Below are positions 25,421-36,000 of a stretch of 64,000 nt of DNA, one piece after another. The position numbers and the translations under genes are program-made. The stretch's first letter is position 1. Each line of letters opens with the position of its first letter. The DNA lies in the NCBI GenBank assembly GCA_039818985.1, contig JBCBSU010000001.1, forward strand, positions 2,196,367 through 2,260,366, given 5' to 3'. A model generated the notes under the pieces. It made no database searches. It had not been told where the DNA came from and saw nothing but the letters and a program-made list of their open reading frames with translations. Source of the DNA: Pseudomonadota bacterium (GTDB lineage: Bacteria > Pseudomonadota > Alphaproteobacteria > Sphingomonadales > Sphingomonadaceae).

Positions 25421-28400
25421 ATGGATCTGGCCGAATTCTCGATCAAGAACCGTCTGATCTGTTTCATCGTCATCGCCATTGCGCTGGTGTCGGGCTGGTA
25501 CAGCTATGAGAATATTGCGCGGTTCGAGGACCCGGAATTCACCATCCGCACGGCGCAGATCATCACCCAATATCCCGGAGCAACGCCCGAAGAAGTCGCG
25601 AATGAAGTGACCGAGGCTCTGGAAAGCGCGGTGCAGCAATTGCAGGAGGTCGAGGAGATACGCTCAATCTCCTCTGCCGGCCGGTCGGAAATCAGTGTCG
25701 ATATTCTCTACCGTTTTTCACCAGAGAAATCCGATCTGCAGCTGATCTGGACCAAACTGCGCAACAAGGTCAATGACGCCCAGTCGCAATTGCCGCCTGG
25801 GGTGCAGCCATCAATCGTGGTTGATGATTTCGGCGATGTCTATGGCCTCTATTATCTGATCACCGGGGACGGTTTCAGCTATGCTGAACTGTACGAATAT
25901 ATCCGGTCGCTGCGCACCGACCTTCTGTCGGTCGATGATGTTGCCAAAGTCGAACCGGTGGGCATGCAGAAAGAGGTTATTTACGTCGAGATTGCACGCG
26001 AGCAGGCCAATGCGCTGGGGCTGTCAGTCGAGCAGATCTACGCCGATCTGGCCGAACAGAATTCGGTGGTTTCCGCCGGTGATATCCGGCTCGGCGACCG
26101 CCGCCTCGAGATCCAGCCGAGCGGCGAGATCGATTCGGTCGAGGCGATCAGCAATCTGGTTATATCGACCGCGGCCTCGGGACGGCTGGTAACCCTGCGC
26201 GACGTGGCAACGGTGACGCGTGGCTATGCCGATCCGCCGAACTTCATCATCCGCCACAATGGCAAGCCGGCCATCGGTCTTGGCATCTCCAATATCTCCG
26301 GTGCCAATGTCGCCAAAATGGGGGCTGCCATCGATGCAAAGCTGGAAGAGACCAAGGCGCTGCGCCCGGTCGGCATCGAGGTCCATGAATTCTATCATCA
26401 GGGCAAGATTGTTGAGGTCGCGGTCTCCGACTTTGCGATCAACGTGCTGGCGGCGCTGGTGATCGTGCTGGTGACTCTGTTCTTCTTCATGGGGCTGCGT
26501 TCGGCGGTTATCATAGGCGCGGTGCTGATCCTCACTATCGCGGCCACACTCGGCACCATGTATGTCATCAATATCCCGATGCACCGCATCTCGCTGGGCG
26601 CACTGATCATCGCGCTCGGCATGCTGGTCGACAATGCGATTGTGGTGACCGAAGGGATATTGGTCGGCACCCAGCAGGGGCAGAAGAAGCTGGACATCGC
26701 CAAGGATATTGTGCGCAAGACCAAATGGCCCCTGCTCGGCGGCACACTGGTCGGGATCATCGCCTTCGCGCCGATCGGCTTTGCCCCCGGCTCCACTGCC
26801 GAATTTACCGGCGACCTGTTCTGGGTGGTGATGGTGTCACTGCTCTACAGCTGGATTTTCGCGATCACGGCGGTGCCGCTATTCGCCGACATGCTGTTCG
26901 AGGAACCGAAGGAAGGCGAGATAGAGGAAAAACCCGAGCACCCGTTTTTCATCCGTTACAAGGCTTTTCTGCGTACCATGCTGGCGCGGTCGAAGCTGGT
27001 AGTGCTCGGGGTCGTCGGGCTATTCATTGCCGCCATTCTCGGCTTCGGCTTTATCAAGCCGGGCTTTTTCCCGCCCTCGACCACACCGCAGATTGTCGTC
27101 GACTTGAACCTGCCCGAAGGCACCGACATTTCAGTAACCGACGCGACCATGACCGAGCTGGAAACCTATCTGGAAGAGCTGGACGGCGTGGAAACGGTGC
27201 AGGCACTGGTGGGCAAGGGCACGCTGCGCTTCATGCTGGTCTATGGCCCGGAATCGCCCAACACCGCTTATGGCCAGTTCCTCATCAAGGTCTCCGACTA
27301 TGGCATGATCGCGGACATGCTGCCGCAGATTCAGGAATATATCGATGCCAACTATCCCGATACCCAGGCCAAGGTGTGGCAATTCCAGCTCGGCCCCGGC
27401 GGCGGATCGAAGATCGAGGCGGAATTTTCCGGCCCCGACCCGGTGGTGCTGCGCGAACTGGCGGACAGGGCCAAGGCGATCATGGTCGCCGATGGCGGTG
27501 CCATCTCGGTCAAGGACGACTGGAGCCAGCAGGTCAGCATCATCCGGCCGGTCTATAATGAAGACAATGGCCGCCGCCTTGGCATCTCGCGCGAGGATCT
27601 GGCCAATGCGCTGCGCGCCAATTTCTCGGGCCGCGCCGTCGGTGTCTATCGCGAAAAGGATCAACTGATCCAGATCGTCGCGCGCGCGCCGGAGCGCGAA
27701 CGGATCAATGCCGAGGCGCTGCGCGGGATACAGATTGTCAGCTCGGCCACCGGTGTCTCGGTACCGATATTGGAGGTGGTCGACAGCTTTGAGACGGTAT
27801 GGACCAATGCCAAGCTGCGCCGTGTCGACCGCGTCTGGGCGATCAATGCCCAGTGCGATCCGCTACCCGGCGAACTGGCCGGTGTGCTGCGCGAGCGCAT
27901 TGCTCCGGCCATTGAGGGCATCGAACTGCCCGAAGGCTATTCCTTCAAATGGAATGGTGAGTTTGGCGACAGCAGTGAGGCCAATGAGAACCTCGCCAGC
28001 ACCCTGCCGCTCGGCTTCTCCGCAATGGTGCTGGTGGTGGTAATATTGTTCAATGCGTTGCGTCAGCCATTGGTGATCTGGCTCGTCGTGCCGCTGTCAC
28101 TCATCGGGGTAGTGCTCGGCCTGTTGCTGACCAACACCGCATTCGAGTTCATGGCGATATTGGGGCTGCTGTCGCTGTCCGGACTGCTGATCAAAAATGC
28201 CATCGTACTGGTCGATCAGATGGACCTGGAAATACACGACGGCAAGCCGCGCTATGACGCGATCATCGACTCCGCCACCAGCCGTGTACGCCCGGTGATG
28301 ATGGGGTCGATGACCACGGTGCTGGGCGTGATCCCGCTGTTCCTCGACGCCTTTTTCAAGTCGATGGCGGTGGTGCTGGTATTCGGCCTTACCTTTGCGA

Positions 28401-28495
28401 CATTGCTGACCCTGGTGGTGGTGCCGATATTCTATGCCATGATCTTCCGCATCGGCCCGGATGAAAGCAAGACGCAGGAGGGCACAGCAACATGA
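25421..28495 (+). CDS. RND family efflux pump, inner-membrane transporter
   Basis: This 1024-residue protein has the duplicated RND layout: TM1 at the N-terminus (about 12-30), a large periplasmic porter/docking loop, TM2-TM6, and a second half beginning near residue 525 with the same order. The TM4 proton-relay motif GMLVDNAIVV places Asp404 and Asn405 as expected. The protein most resembles the multidrug (HAE) type of pumps rather than metal pumps. It overlaps the outer-membrane factor gene by four bases (ATGA). Substrate cannot be read from the sequence. Confidence 0.93.
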   Translation: MDLAEFSIKNRLICFIVIAIALVSGWYSYENIARFEDPEFTIRTAQIITQYPGATPEEVANEVTEALESAVQQLQEVEEIRSISSAGRSEISVDILYRFSPEKSDLQLIWTKLRNKVNDAQSQLPPGVQPSIVVDDFGDVYGLYYLITGDGFSYAELYEYIRSLRTDLLSVDDVAKVEPVGMQKEVIYVEIAREQANALGLSVEQIYADLAEQNSVVSAGDIRLGDRRLEIQPSGEIDSVEAISNLVISTAASGRLVTLRDVATVTRGYADPPNFIIRHNGKPAIGLGISNISGANVAKMGAAIDAKLEETKALRPVGIEVHEFYHQGKIVEVAVSDFAINVLAALVIVLVTLFFFMGLRSAVIIGAVLILTIAATLGTMYVINIPMHRISLGALIIALGMLVDNAIVVTEGILVGTQQGQKKLDIAKDIVRKTKWPLLGGTLVGIIAFAPIGFAPGSTAEFTGDLFWVVMVSLLYSWIFAITAVPLFADMLFEEPKEGEIEEKPEHPFFIRYKAFLRTMLARSKLVVLGVVGLFIAAILGFGFIKPGFFPPSTTPQIVVDLNLPEGTDISVTDATMTELETYLEELDGVETVQALVGKGTLRFMLVYGPESPNTAYGQFLIKVSDYGMIADMLPQIQEYIDANYPDTQAKVWQFQLGPGGGSKIEAEFSGPDPVVLRELADRAKAIMVADGGAISVKDDWSQQVSIIRPVYNEDNGRRLGISREDLANALRANFSGRAVGVYREKDQLIQIVARAPERERINAEALRGIQIVSSATGVSVPILEVVDSFETVWTNAKLRRVDRVWAINAQCDPLPGELAGVLRERIAPAIEGIELPEGYSFKWNGEFGDSSEANENLASTLPLGFSAMVLVVVILFNALRQPLVIWLVVPLSLIGVVLGLLLTNTAFEFMAILGLLSLSGLLIKNAIVLVDQMDLEIHDGKPRYDAIIDSATSRVRPVMMGSMTTVLGVIPLFLDAFFKSMAVVLVFGLTFATLLTLVVVPIFYAMIFRIGPDESKTQEGTAT

Positions 28496-30006
28496 CGCCA
28501 TTGTCCCGCCTTTGCCGTCATCGCGCGACAGCCATTACCCTGCTCAGTGGTGCGGCGCTGGTGCTTTCGGGCTGTGCCGCGATCAAGCCGGCAACCGATC
28601 TGGAAACCAGCGAGAAATCCGCTGCCAGCCTGCCACCGGTGCCGCCGGGATGGACATCGGCACGCGAACGTGTCGGCGATGTCCGGGTCGGCTGGATCGA
28701 GGCCTATAACGATCCGCTACTGACGGCGCTGGTGGCCGAAGCACAGGCCAATAACCGCAATTTGCGCGCCGCCGCCGCCAATGTTGAACGGGCATGGGCA
28801 TTGGCGCGCCAGGCCGGATCACCACTGCTGCCCAGTATCGATGCCAGTGGCACCGTCCAGAATGTCGAACGGCTGGAAAATGGCGGTGCTGGCGGCTTGC
28901 CGTTCAACCTCAGCACCATTCCCGGCTTTGAGCGTTTTACTGTCGGTGTACAGGCGAGCTGGGAAGTCGATATCTGGGGCCGCATCCGCGCCGGACAGCA
29001 GTCCGCCGTGGAAAGCGCGCGCAGCACCGAAGCCGATTATGTCTTCTCGCAATATTCCATCGCCGCAGCGGTGGCGCAGTCCTATTTCCTGGTCATCGAA
29101 GCAGACCAGCAGATTGCGGTAGCGCAAGGCATTGTCGACGCCCTCACCGAGATCTCGCGCGTCGTCAATGCACGCTATCGCTATGGCATGGCATCGGCCT
29201 TCGACGTGTCGCTGGCCGAATCCGATCTTGCGACCGCGGTGGAATCGCTGGAAGCGGCAAAGAACAGCCGGTTGATCGCGGTACGCTCGCTCGAGGTGCT
29301 GCTCGGCCGTTATCCCGCAGCCAGGCTGAAAACATCGGGGGACTTCCCCGCATTGCCGGCACCGCCCGGTGCCGGCCTGCCCTCCGAACTGCTCGAGCGC
29401 CGCCCCGACATCATCGCTGCCGAGCGCCAGATTGCCGCCGCGATCAACAGCCGCAAGGTCGCCGAGGCCGCCAAATTGCCGCGTTTCTCGCTGACCACCG
29501 GCCTGAACGGTGCCTCCAACGCGCTGGAAGACGTACTCGACCCGGCCAATGTGCTGTGGACCGTTGCCAGCAACATTCTGGCGCCGATCTTCGATGGCGG
29601 CGCGCGTGATGCTGCGGTCGATCTGGCCGATGCCGATGTCCAGGCGGCGGTGGCGATCTATGCCGACACCGCGATCAACGCCTTTGGCGAGGTCGAACGG
29701 GCGCTTGATCTCGGCGTGGCGTTGCGCAAGCAACGGGCTGCGCTGGAACGCGCCAACCAGGAAACCGACAATGCCTATCGCCTGTCGGTGCTACGCTATA
29801 AGGAAGGCGAGATCGATCTGATCGATGTGCTGTCGGTGCAGCAGCGTGTCTTTGCCGCGCAAAGCAATCTGATCGCCATCCGCCGCGCCGAACTCAACCA
29901 GTATCTCGATCTCAGCCTCGCGCTGGGTGGCGACTGGAGAACCCCGGGTTCGGCACAACTCTCGCCCGGAACGGCAACATCGGACGCAACCGCAAAAGCA
30001 CCATAG
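28492..30006 (+). CDS. RND efflux outer-membrane factor, NodT-type lipoprotein
   Basis: This 504-residue TolC/OprM-type channel completes the tripartite pump. A lipoprotein signal ends at LSGC (cysteine at about residue 28). Two repeats of the outer-membrane efflux domain follow (about 70-270 and 290-475), with SWEVDIWGRIRAGQQSAVESA, LLERRPDIIAAERQIAAA and SNILAPIFDGGA, all typical of the NodT group. It is translationally coupled to the pump gene. Confidence 0.92.
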   Translation: MTPLSRLCRHRATAITLLSGAALVLSGCAAIKPATDLETSEKSAASLPPVPPGWTSARERVGDVRVGWIEAYNDPLLTALVAEAQANNRNLRAAAANVERAWALARQAGSPLLPSIDASGTVQNVERLENGGAGGLPFNLSTIPGFERFTVGVQASWEVDIWGRIRAGQQSAVESARSTEADYVFSQYSIAAAVAQSYFLVIEADQQIAVAQGIVDALTEISRVVNARYRYGMASAFDVSLAESDLATAVESLEAAKNSRLIAVRSLEVLLGRYPAARLKTSGDFPALPAPPGAGLPSELLERRPDIIAAERQIAAAINSRKVAEAAKLPRFSLTTGLNGASNALEDVLDPANVLWTVASNILAPIFDGGARDAAVDLADADVQAAVAIYADTAINAFGEVERALDLGVALRKQRAALERANQETDNAYRLSVLRYKEGEIDLIDVLSVQQRVFAAQSNLIAIRRAELNQYLDLSLALGGDWRTPGSAQLSPGTATSDATAKAP

Positions 30007-30009
30007 CGG

Positions 30010-33000
30010 TCATGGCCTGTACAGACGCTGTAACCGCGATCTGTTATGGCTGCCGGTAAGCAGAGGAGAGAAAATATGAGACGATTTGCATCCGCCATCG
30101 CCATTGCGCTGGCGCTCAGCCTCACCGCCTGTGCCACCACGGGCCGGATCATTACCGACAGCGACCCGGCGCAGGATTTTTCCGGCTATCGCACCTTTGG
30201 CTGGGTCGGTGAAAACCCCTATACCGCCTTTGGCGAATATCCGGTCTCCGCGCTGCAGCAACAGAAGATCACCAGCGCGATCAAGACCGAGCTCGAAGCG
30301 CGCGGCTATCGCTATGTCACCGACACGGCCAGCGCCGATTTTGCCATATCCTACAGCGTCGGTGCCCGCGACAAGACCAGCGTCAGCGAGGTCCCGGTGG
30401 CCAACCCCTTTTACGGCACAAGGGCGAACTGGCGCTGGGGCCGCGGCTATTTCCCCGCCTATTACCCCAGCATGGCCACCGAAACCGTCGTCAGCAACTA
30501 TACCGAGGGCAGCCTCTCCATCGATATCTATGACGTCGGCCGCCGCGCTCCTGTCTGGCACGGGGTGGGCACCAAGCGATTGAGCCGCGACGAGCTGAGC
30601 GGTTCGGGCGAAGCCATCGATACAGGCGTGAAGAACATCCTCGCAGGCTTTCCGCCGCAATAGCCAGCCGGTCGCCGCCAGTGTGTGCCCGGCAATGTTG
30701 CGCGCGCTCTGGCCACCCTCGGCGTTGAGATCACCAAGGTTCAGCCTCTCGGCAACGCCCACCGCCAGCCCGGCGCCCAGCGCGGCGCCCGCCACCCCGG
30801 CGAACGAGAAGCTCTTCTGCAACCCGGTGGCCACCGCAACGCCCTGGGTGATGACGCTCGCCGTTGCTGCGGTGGCTGCGGTGCGCACGACATTGCTCTT
30901 GATCCCGGCGAACAGCCCATCCTTGAAGATACCGCCATCAGGGCCGATACCGCCCGTGACCCCGGCGCTCAGCGCCGCCAGCCCGACCTGGCGGAAGCTG
31001 AACCGGTCCTGGATGCCGGTGGCAACACCAACGCCCTGGCTTACCGTGCTGCCCAAGGCTGCCGCGGCGATCTGCTTGCCGATCGGCGCGCCCTTGCCCG
31101 CGGTGACCACGGTCACTGCAATGGCGATGGCAACCAGGAAGATCTGCCCGACGACAGCGCAGCCATTGTCGCGGTCTTTGGGGGGTTCGGGTGTGGTCGG
31201 CGCGGTGTCGCCCAGCGCTTCGGCCGGGTTATAGGCCTTGATGGTGGACGCGTTGAAGCTCGCGCGCTGGACCCCGGCGGGGATGTGCAGCTGGGCGCCG
31301 GGGGTGAGCGTGCCCGCGCCATTGCTGCCACCGGCGGCCGCCGCCGAAGGGTTGGCCTCGGCCAGCTTGTACCACAGCCCCGCATCGCCCCACAGGCTGC
31401 GCGCCACCCCGGCCAGCGTATCCCCGGCGCGCACGGTGTAGCTCGAGCGCGACGAGCCGGCGCCGTCATAGCTGTTGATCTGGGCGTACCCTTGCGCAAA
31501 ATCGGCATGCGGGTTGCCGCTGGTCGCGCCGAACTCGAAATTGCCGTCCTCTACCCCGGCCTCGCGGTTGCGGATCGAGACGGCATAATCGACATTGCGG
31601 GTGCCGTTATTGCCGATATGGCCCATCTCGCCGCCGCCAAAGCGATACCAGATATCGCGCGGATCACCGGTCAGCGTATCGCCATCATCCTGATCACGCT
31701 GGAGGATCTGGCCGTTGATATCGCTCACATAGGCAATGGTGCGCGCATTGCCGTCATCGATATCCACCTCGGTCAGATTGCCGGCAATGTCATAGCTGAA
31801 CAGCGACTCATGCTCATCGCCGGTGGTGGCGCTGGTCGCGGTCATGCCGCTGCCGCTCTGCTCGACGACAGTGATCGGATCCGGCTCCGGATTGCCGCCA
31901 CCGCCCGGCGGAGGCGTGGGTGTCGGTGTCGGTGTCGGGGTGGGTGTCGGCGTGGGTGTCGGGGTTGGCGTGGGTGTCGGCGTCGGGGTAACCGCGACAT
32001 CGGGATCGAACGAGGTCCAGGCCTGGACCGCGCCGTCGCGCCAGTCATAGCCATGGACGGTCAGCGTGTCCTTGGGCTGATCACCGCTGCCGCCGCTGCG
32101 GCTATTGTCGGTGACGATGCTGACCACCTGGCCCAGCGCATAGTTGGCATCAGGGCCGGTGGTGCTGCCATAATCATAGGTCGAGGTCGCGCTATAGGTG
32201 ACGGCGGTGCCGTTCTCGACCCGGCGATTGTGCACCGTGTCGGTGGCAAGCTGGCCCTTGGCGTTGTAATTGGCGAGGCGGTGATAGGCGAGATGGCCGC
32301 CGGTATTGTAATCCTTCTGGTCGGTCAGCCGGCCCAGGCCGTCATGGCTGTGCTCCGATTGCAGCGCCTGTGACGACAGATTGACATGGTCGAAGGTCAG
32401 TGCGGTGGCGCCATCGACAATGCTCAACGTGCTCTGGCGAGCATGCACTTGCGACAAATACCCGTCATCATCATAGCTGAAAAGCTCCTGACGCGTGCCG
32501 GTATAACCCCATTGCGAATAATGTGTCCAAGTGCCGTCGGTCAGGTCTTCCTGCGGCTGCCCGCCGCCTGGAGCAGGGTTGAAAAAGAGCACAGAGCCGC
32601 CATTATTGGGCGTCCAGGTCCACAGATCGGTTGAGATTTCCAGATCGGCCCCGGTCTGGGTTGATGTCGCGCGGCGGCCATCGGCGTTGTAGGTGATATC
32701 AACGCCCTGCAGCCCGCGCACAATCTGGCCGCCATTCAGCTCGCCGTCATGCGTCGTCACCCGGTTCATCGCATCATAGAGGAACCAGCTGTTACGGGTG
32801 TGCACCGGCCCCGCAACTGCGCCCTGATCGTCGATTATCCGGTGCGTCGTGCTGGTGTGGCGGACATTGCCATTGGCGTCATAGGCATAGCTGATGGTGG
32901 CTTCGGGCGCTTTCGCCGCGCCGATGATCGCGGTGCCACGCTCGTGATATTCGGTCAGCCGGCCCAGCGCGTCATAGGTGGCGGTGGCGTTTTTCAGCGT

Positions 33001-36000
33001 ATCGGCGCCGGTGCCGACCTCGGTCAGCCCTTCATAAACGCGGTTGCCGCTGGCGTCATAGCGATAGGTGGCGGAGAGCGTATTGTGGTTCTCCGATACC
33101 AGCTGGCCCAGTGCATCATAGCTGTAGCTGTGGCTAAAGGCGCCGAGCGTGGCATGGGTATAGCTGCGGCTGGCGAGCTGGCCCGCCTCATTATAGCTGT
33201 AGCTGGTGACGCGGCCGCCGAGATCGGTGGTCTCATGGGTGCGGCCAAAGCCGTCAATCTCGCTGATCGCGGTGATGTTGTTGGCCGCGACATGGGTGAC
33301 CGTCTGGGTCCAGCCGCCGCTGTCGCCGATGGTCGCGTCCCAGACATAGCTGGTGTTGGTGATATCGCCGCCAAAGGCACGGACCGAGGTGACGCGGCCC
33401 TGATCGTCATAGCTGGTGGTCTGCTTGTTGGCAGCGGTGGACCAGTCATTCCACTCCTCGATCTGCTGGCCGGCTTCGTCATAGGCGTAATAATGGCGGA
33501 AGCCCGAATTCTTGGTGACCTGGGTCAGCCGGCCGAGATCGTCGAAAATCTGCTCGGTCTCGCGCCCGACCTGGTCGGTCAGCAGCCGCGCATCGCCGAA
33601 CACGTCATAGCCGCGCCGCTCGACCGCGCCATCGGGGGTGAAGCTGGCGGTGATCATCGCCTCGCTGCCTTCATAGCCGCTATGCGCCAGCAGATGCGCG
33701 GTGGTCAGATGGCCATTGGCATCACGGCTGGCGATGGCGCGGCCGGAAATATCATAATAGCTGTAGCTGGTGAGCGCGCCGGTCTGATCGATGCCGTTGG
33801 CAAGGGTGATCTCCACGCTGTTGCTGGTCTGGCTGATCTGCCGCCCCATTTTATTATAGGCGAATGTCGTGGTGAAATTGCGGCCATCGGTCTGGCTCTC
33901 GACCTCGCCAAAGGCGTTATAGGCCTGGCGGGTAGTGATGACGATATCGACGGTGCCGCTATTGCTGCCATTGGCGATGGCGATGTCCGGCGCATGCGTT
34001 GCCACCTGCTGACCGCGCGCATCATATTCACTGACGATGACGGCGAAATCATTGTCACCCAGATTGGCGAGCGCGGTGCTGCCGCTGGTGACGGCGGCGA
34101 GCAATGTCGCCTGGCTGTCCGTGGCGAGCGACGCCGTGCCACGGCTGACAATGGTCATCGTCGTCTGACCATTGGCATCATGCACAAAGGCGCGCCACAC
34201 GCCGTCACCGGCATTGCTCTTCACCAGCCGACCGGCATTGTCATAGACATTCTCGTCCTGCACCACGCTGTTGAGGCTGCGCTGGGTCATCTCGCCATGG
34301 CTATTATAGACAAAGCCCTGCACGTCACCGCTGCCGATCCGGGTTTCGACCACCCGCCCGAGCGCGTCATATTCGGTCCAGGTCACGCGGTTGAGACCGC
34401 CCAGCGTCTCGGAGACAGTGCGGCCCGCGGCATCATAGGCATAGCTGGTCTGCACCCCGCCCGCATTGGTGACGGAGTCAAGGCGTCCGCCGGCGCCATA
34501 GCTGTAGCTTGTGACCCGGGCATCGCCCGGTGTGCCGCCAAGGGCGTTGATCGAGGTGCTGACCAGGTTGTTCAGACCGTCATAGCGATTGACCGTCTCC
34601 TGCTGCACATTGGTATCGGTGTGATCGGCAAAAGCGCTGGTGACGGCGCTTGTCAGCCGTCCGGTCTGGTCATAGGCATAGCTGATGGATTCCCCCGTCG
34701 CCTGGGTCTTCTGCGTCACCTGCCCGAGGCCGTTATAGCTGTAGGCGATGGTGGCGCTGGCCGTAGCTTCGCTCATCACGCCAGCAGCGTTGACACTAGC
34801 ATGGGCAACGCCAAGACGTGTCTCGCTCAGCCGGTTGCCGACCCGGTCATAGCTATAGTCGGTCTGGCGGTCATCGGCACTGATAACCGGCGTCGGCCGG
34901 ATTGCAGGATCGGGTGTAGCGGCAAGCGGCGTGGCATAGCGGATTTCGCTGAGCACATTGCCGGCATCGTCATAGGTCCATTCGGTGAGGAATTGTCTCT
35001 GGTCGACCTGGGCGACACGCCGGTCGAGTGCGTCATAATAGCTGAAGATATGCCCGCCATTGGCATCGACAACCTCGATCAGATTGCCATTGGCATCATA
35101 ATGGTTGGTGGTGACAATATCGGCGATGCTGTGGACGTAGACGTTGCTGCCGTTGAGATAGCCCTGCTGCACATTGGCGACACGTGTTTCAGTCTGCAGG
35201 TTGCGGCCGTCATAGCTGTACAGGGTTTCGCGATAGGTTGCGCCCGGTGCCGGTGCCGGGGGTGTTCCGCCGGCATTGACGGGCAGCATCAGCGCATCGT
35301 CATAGACCCTGGTCGATGTGACATTGCCATTATCGTCATAACCCCATGTAGTGAAGGTGCCGACGGCATTGACTTCGGCAATCTTGCGGTTGCGCGCATC
35401 ATAGTAGGACAGAGTGCGTGCGTCCATAGCGTCGATTGTTTCGATGACATTGCCATTGGCATCATAAGCGACCTGCTCGACCGGGATATGCCCGGTGGTG
35501 ATCGCGCCGGTTGCAGGATCGGTGATATCCACCGCCTCGCCACGGGTTTCTATCAACCGTTTATTGGCATCATAGGCATAGCTGGTGGTCCGCGCTTCCG
35601 AAAGGCCCGCAGCCTCGGTCATGGTCAGGCGGTTGCCATTGGCATCATAGGTAAAGCTGTTGGTGACGATGCTGGCGAGCAGCGTGCCATTGCTGTCGCG
35701 GCTTTCCATCGGCAGCGTCTCTGACAACAGCAGGTTGCGACCGTCATAGACATTGGTGATCACCCCGCCCAGCCGGTTGGTGATCTGGACGCGGTTGCCA
35801 TTGGCGTCGAGGACATAGCTTTCGCCATGGCCTTCGGCATCGGTGGTGCCGGTCAGACGTCCCAGCGCGTCATAGGTGAACTGGGTGGTGCTGTCTTCTG
35901 TGGCATTGGCTGTGATCGTCGGTTCGGTCGCCGTCGTGAGCGTAGCGACATCCACTGCAGTCGCATAACGGATGACGCTTTCGACTGCGTCTAGATGGCT

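Noticed and set aside
32749-35724. 991-codon plus-strand open frame within the YD-repeat gene (also 35995-37383 and 38599-40611)
   Set aside because: These are antisense shadows caused by the regular codon pattern of the YD repeats; they give repetitive Gly/Ile/Arg-rich sequence without domains or ribosome-binding sites.
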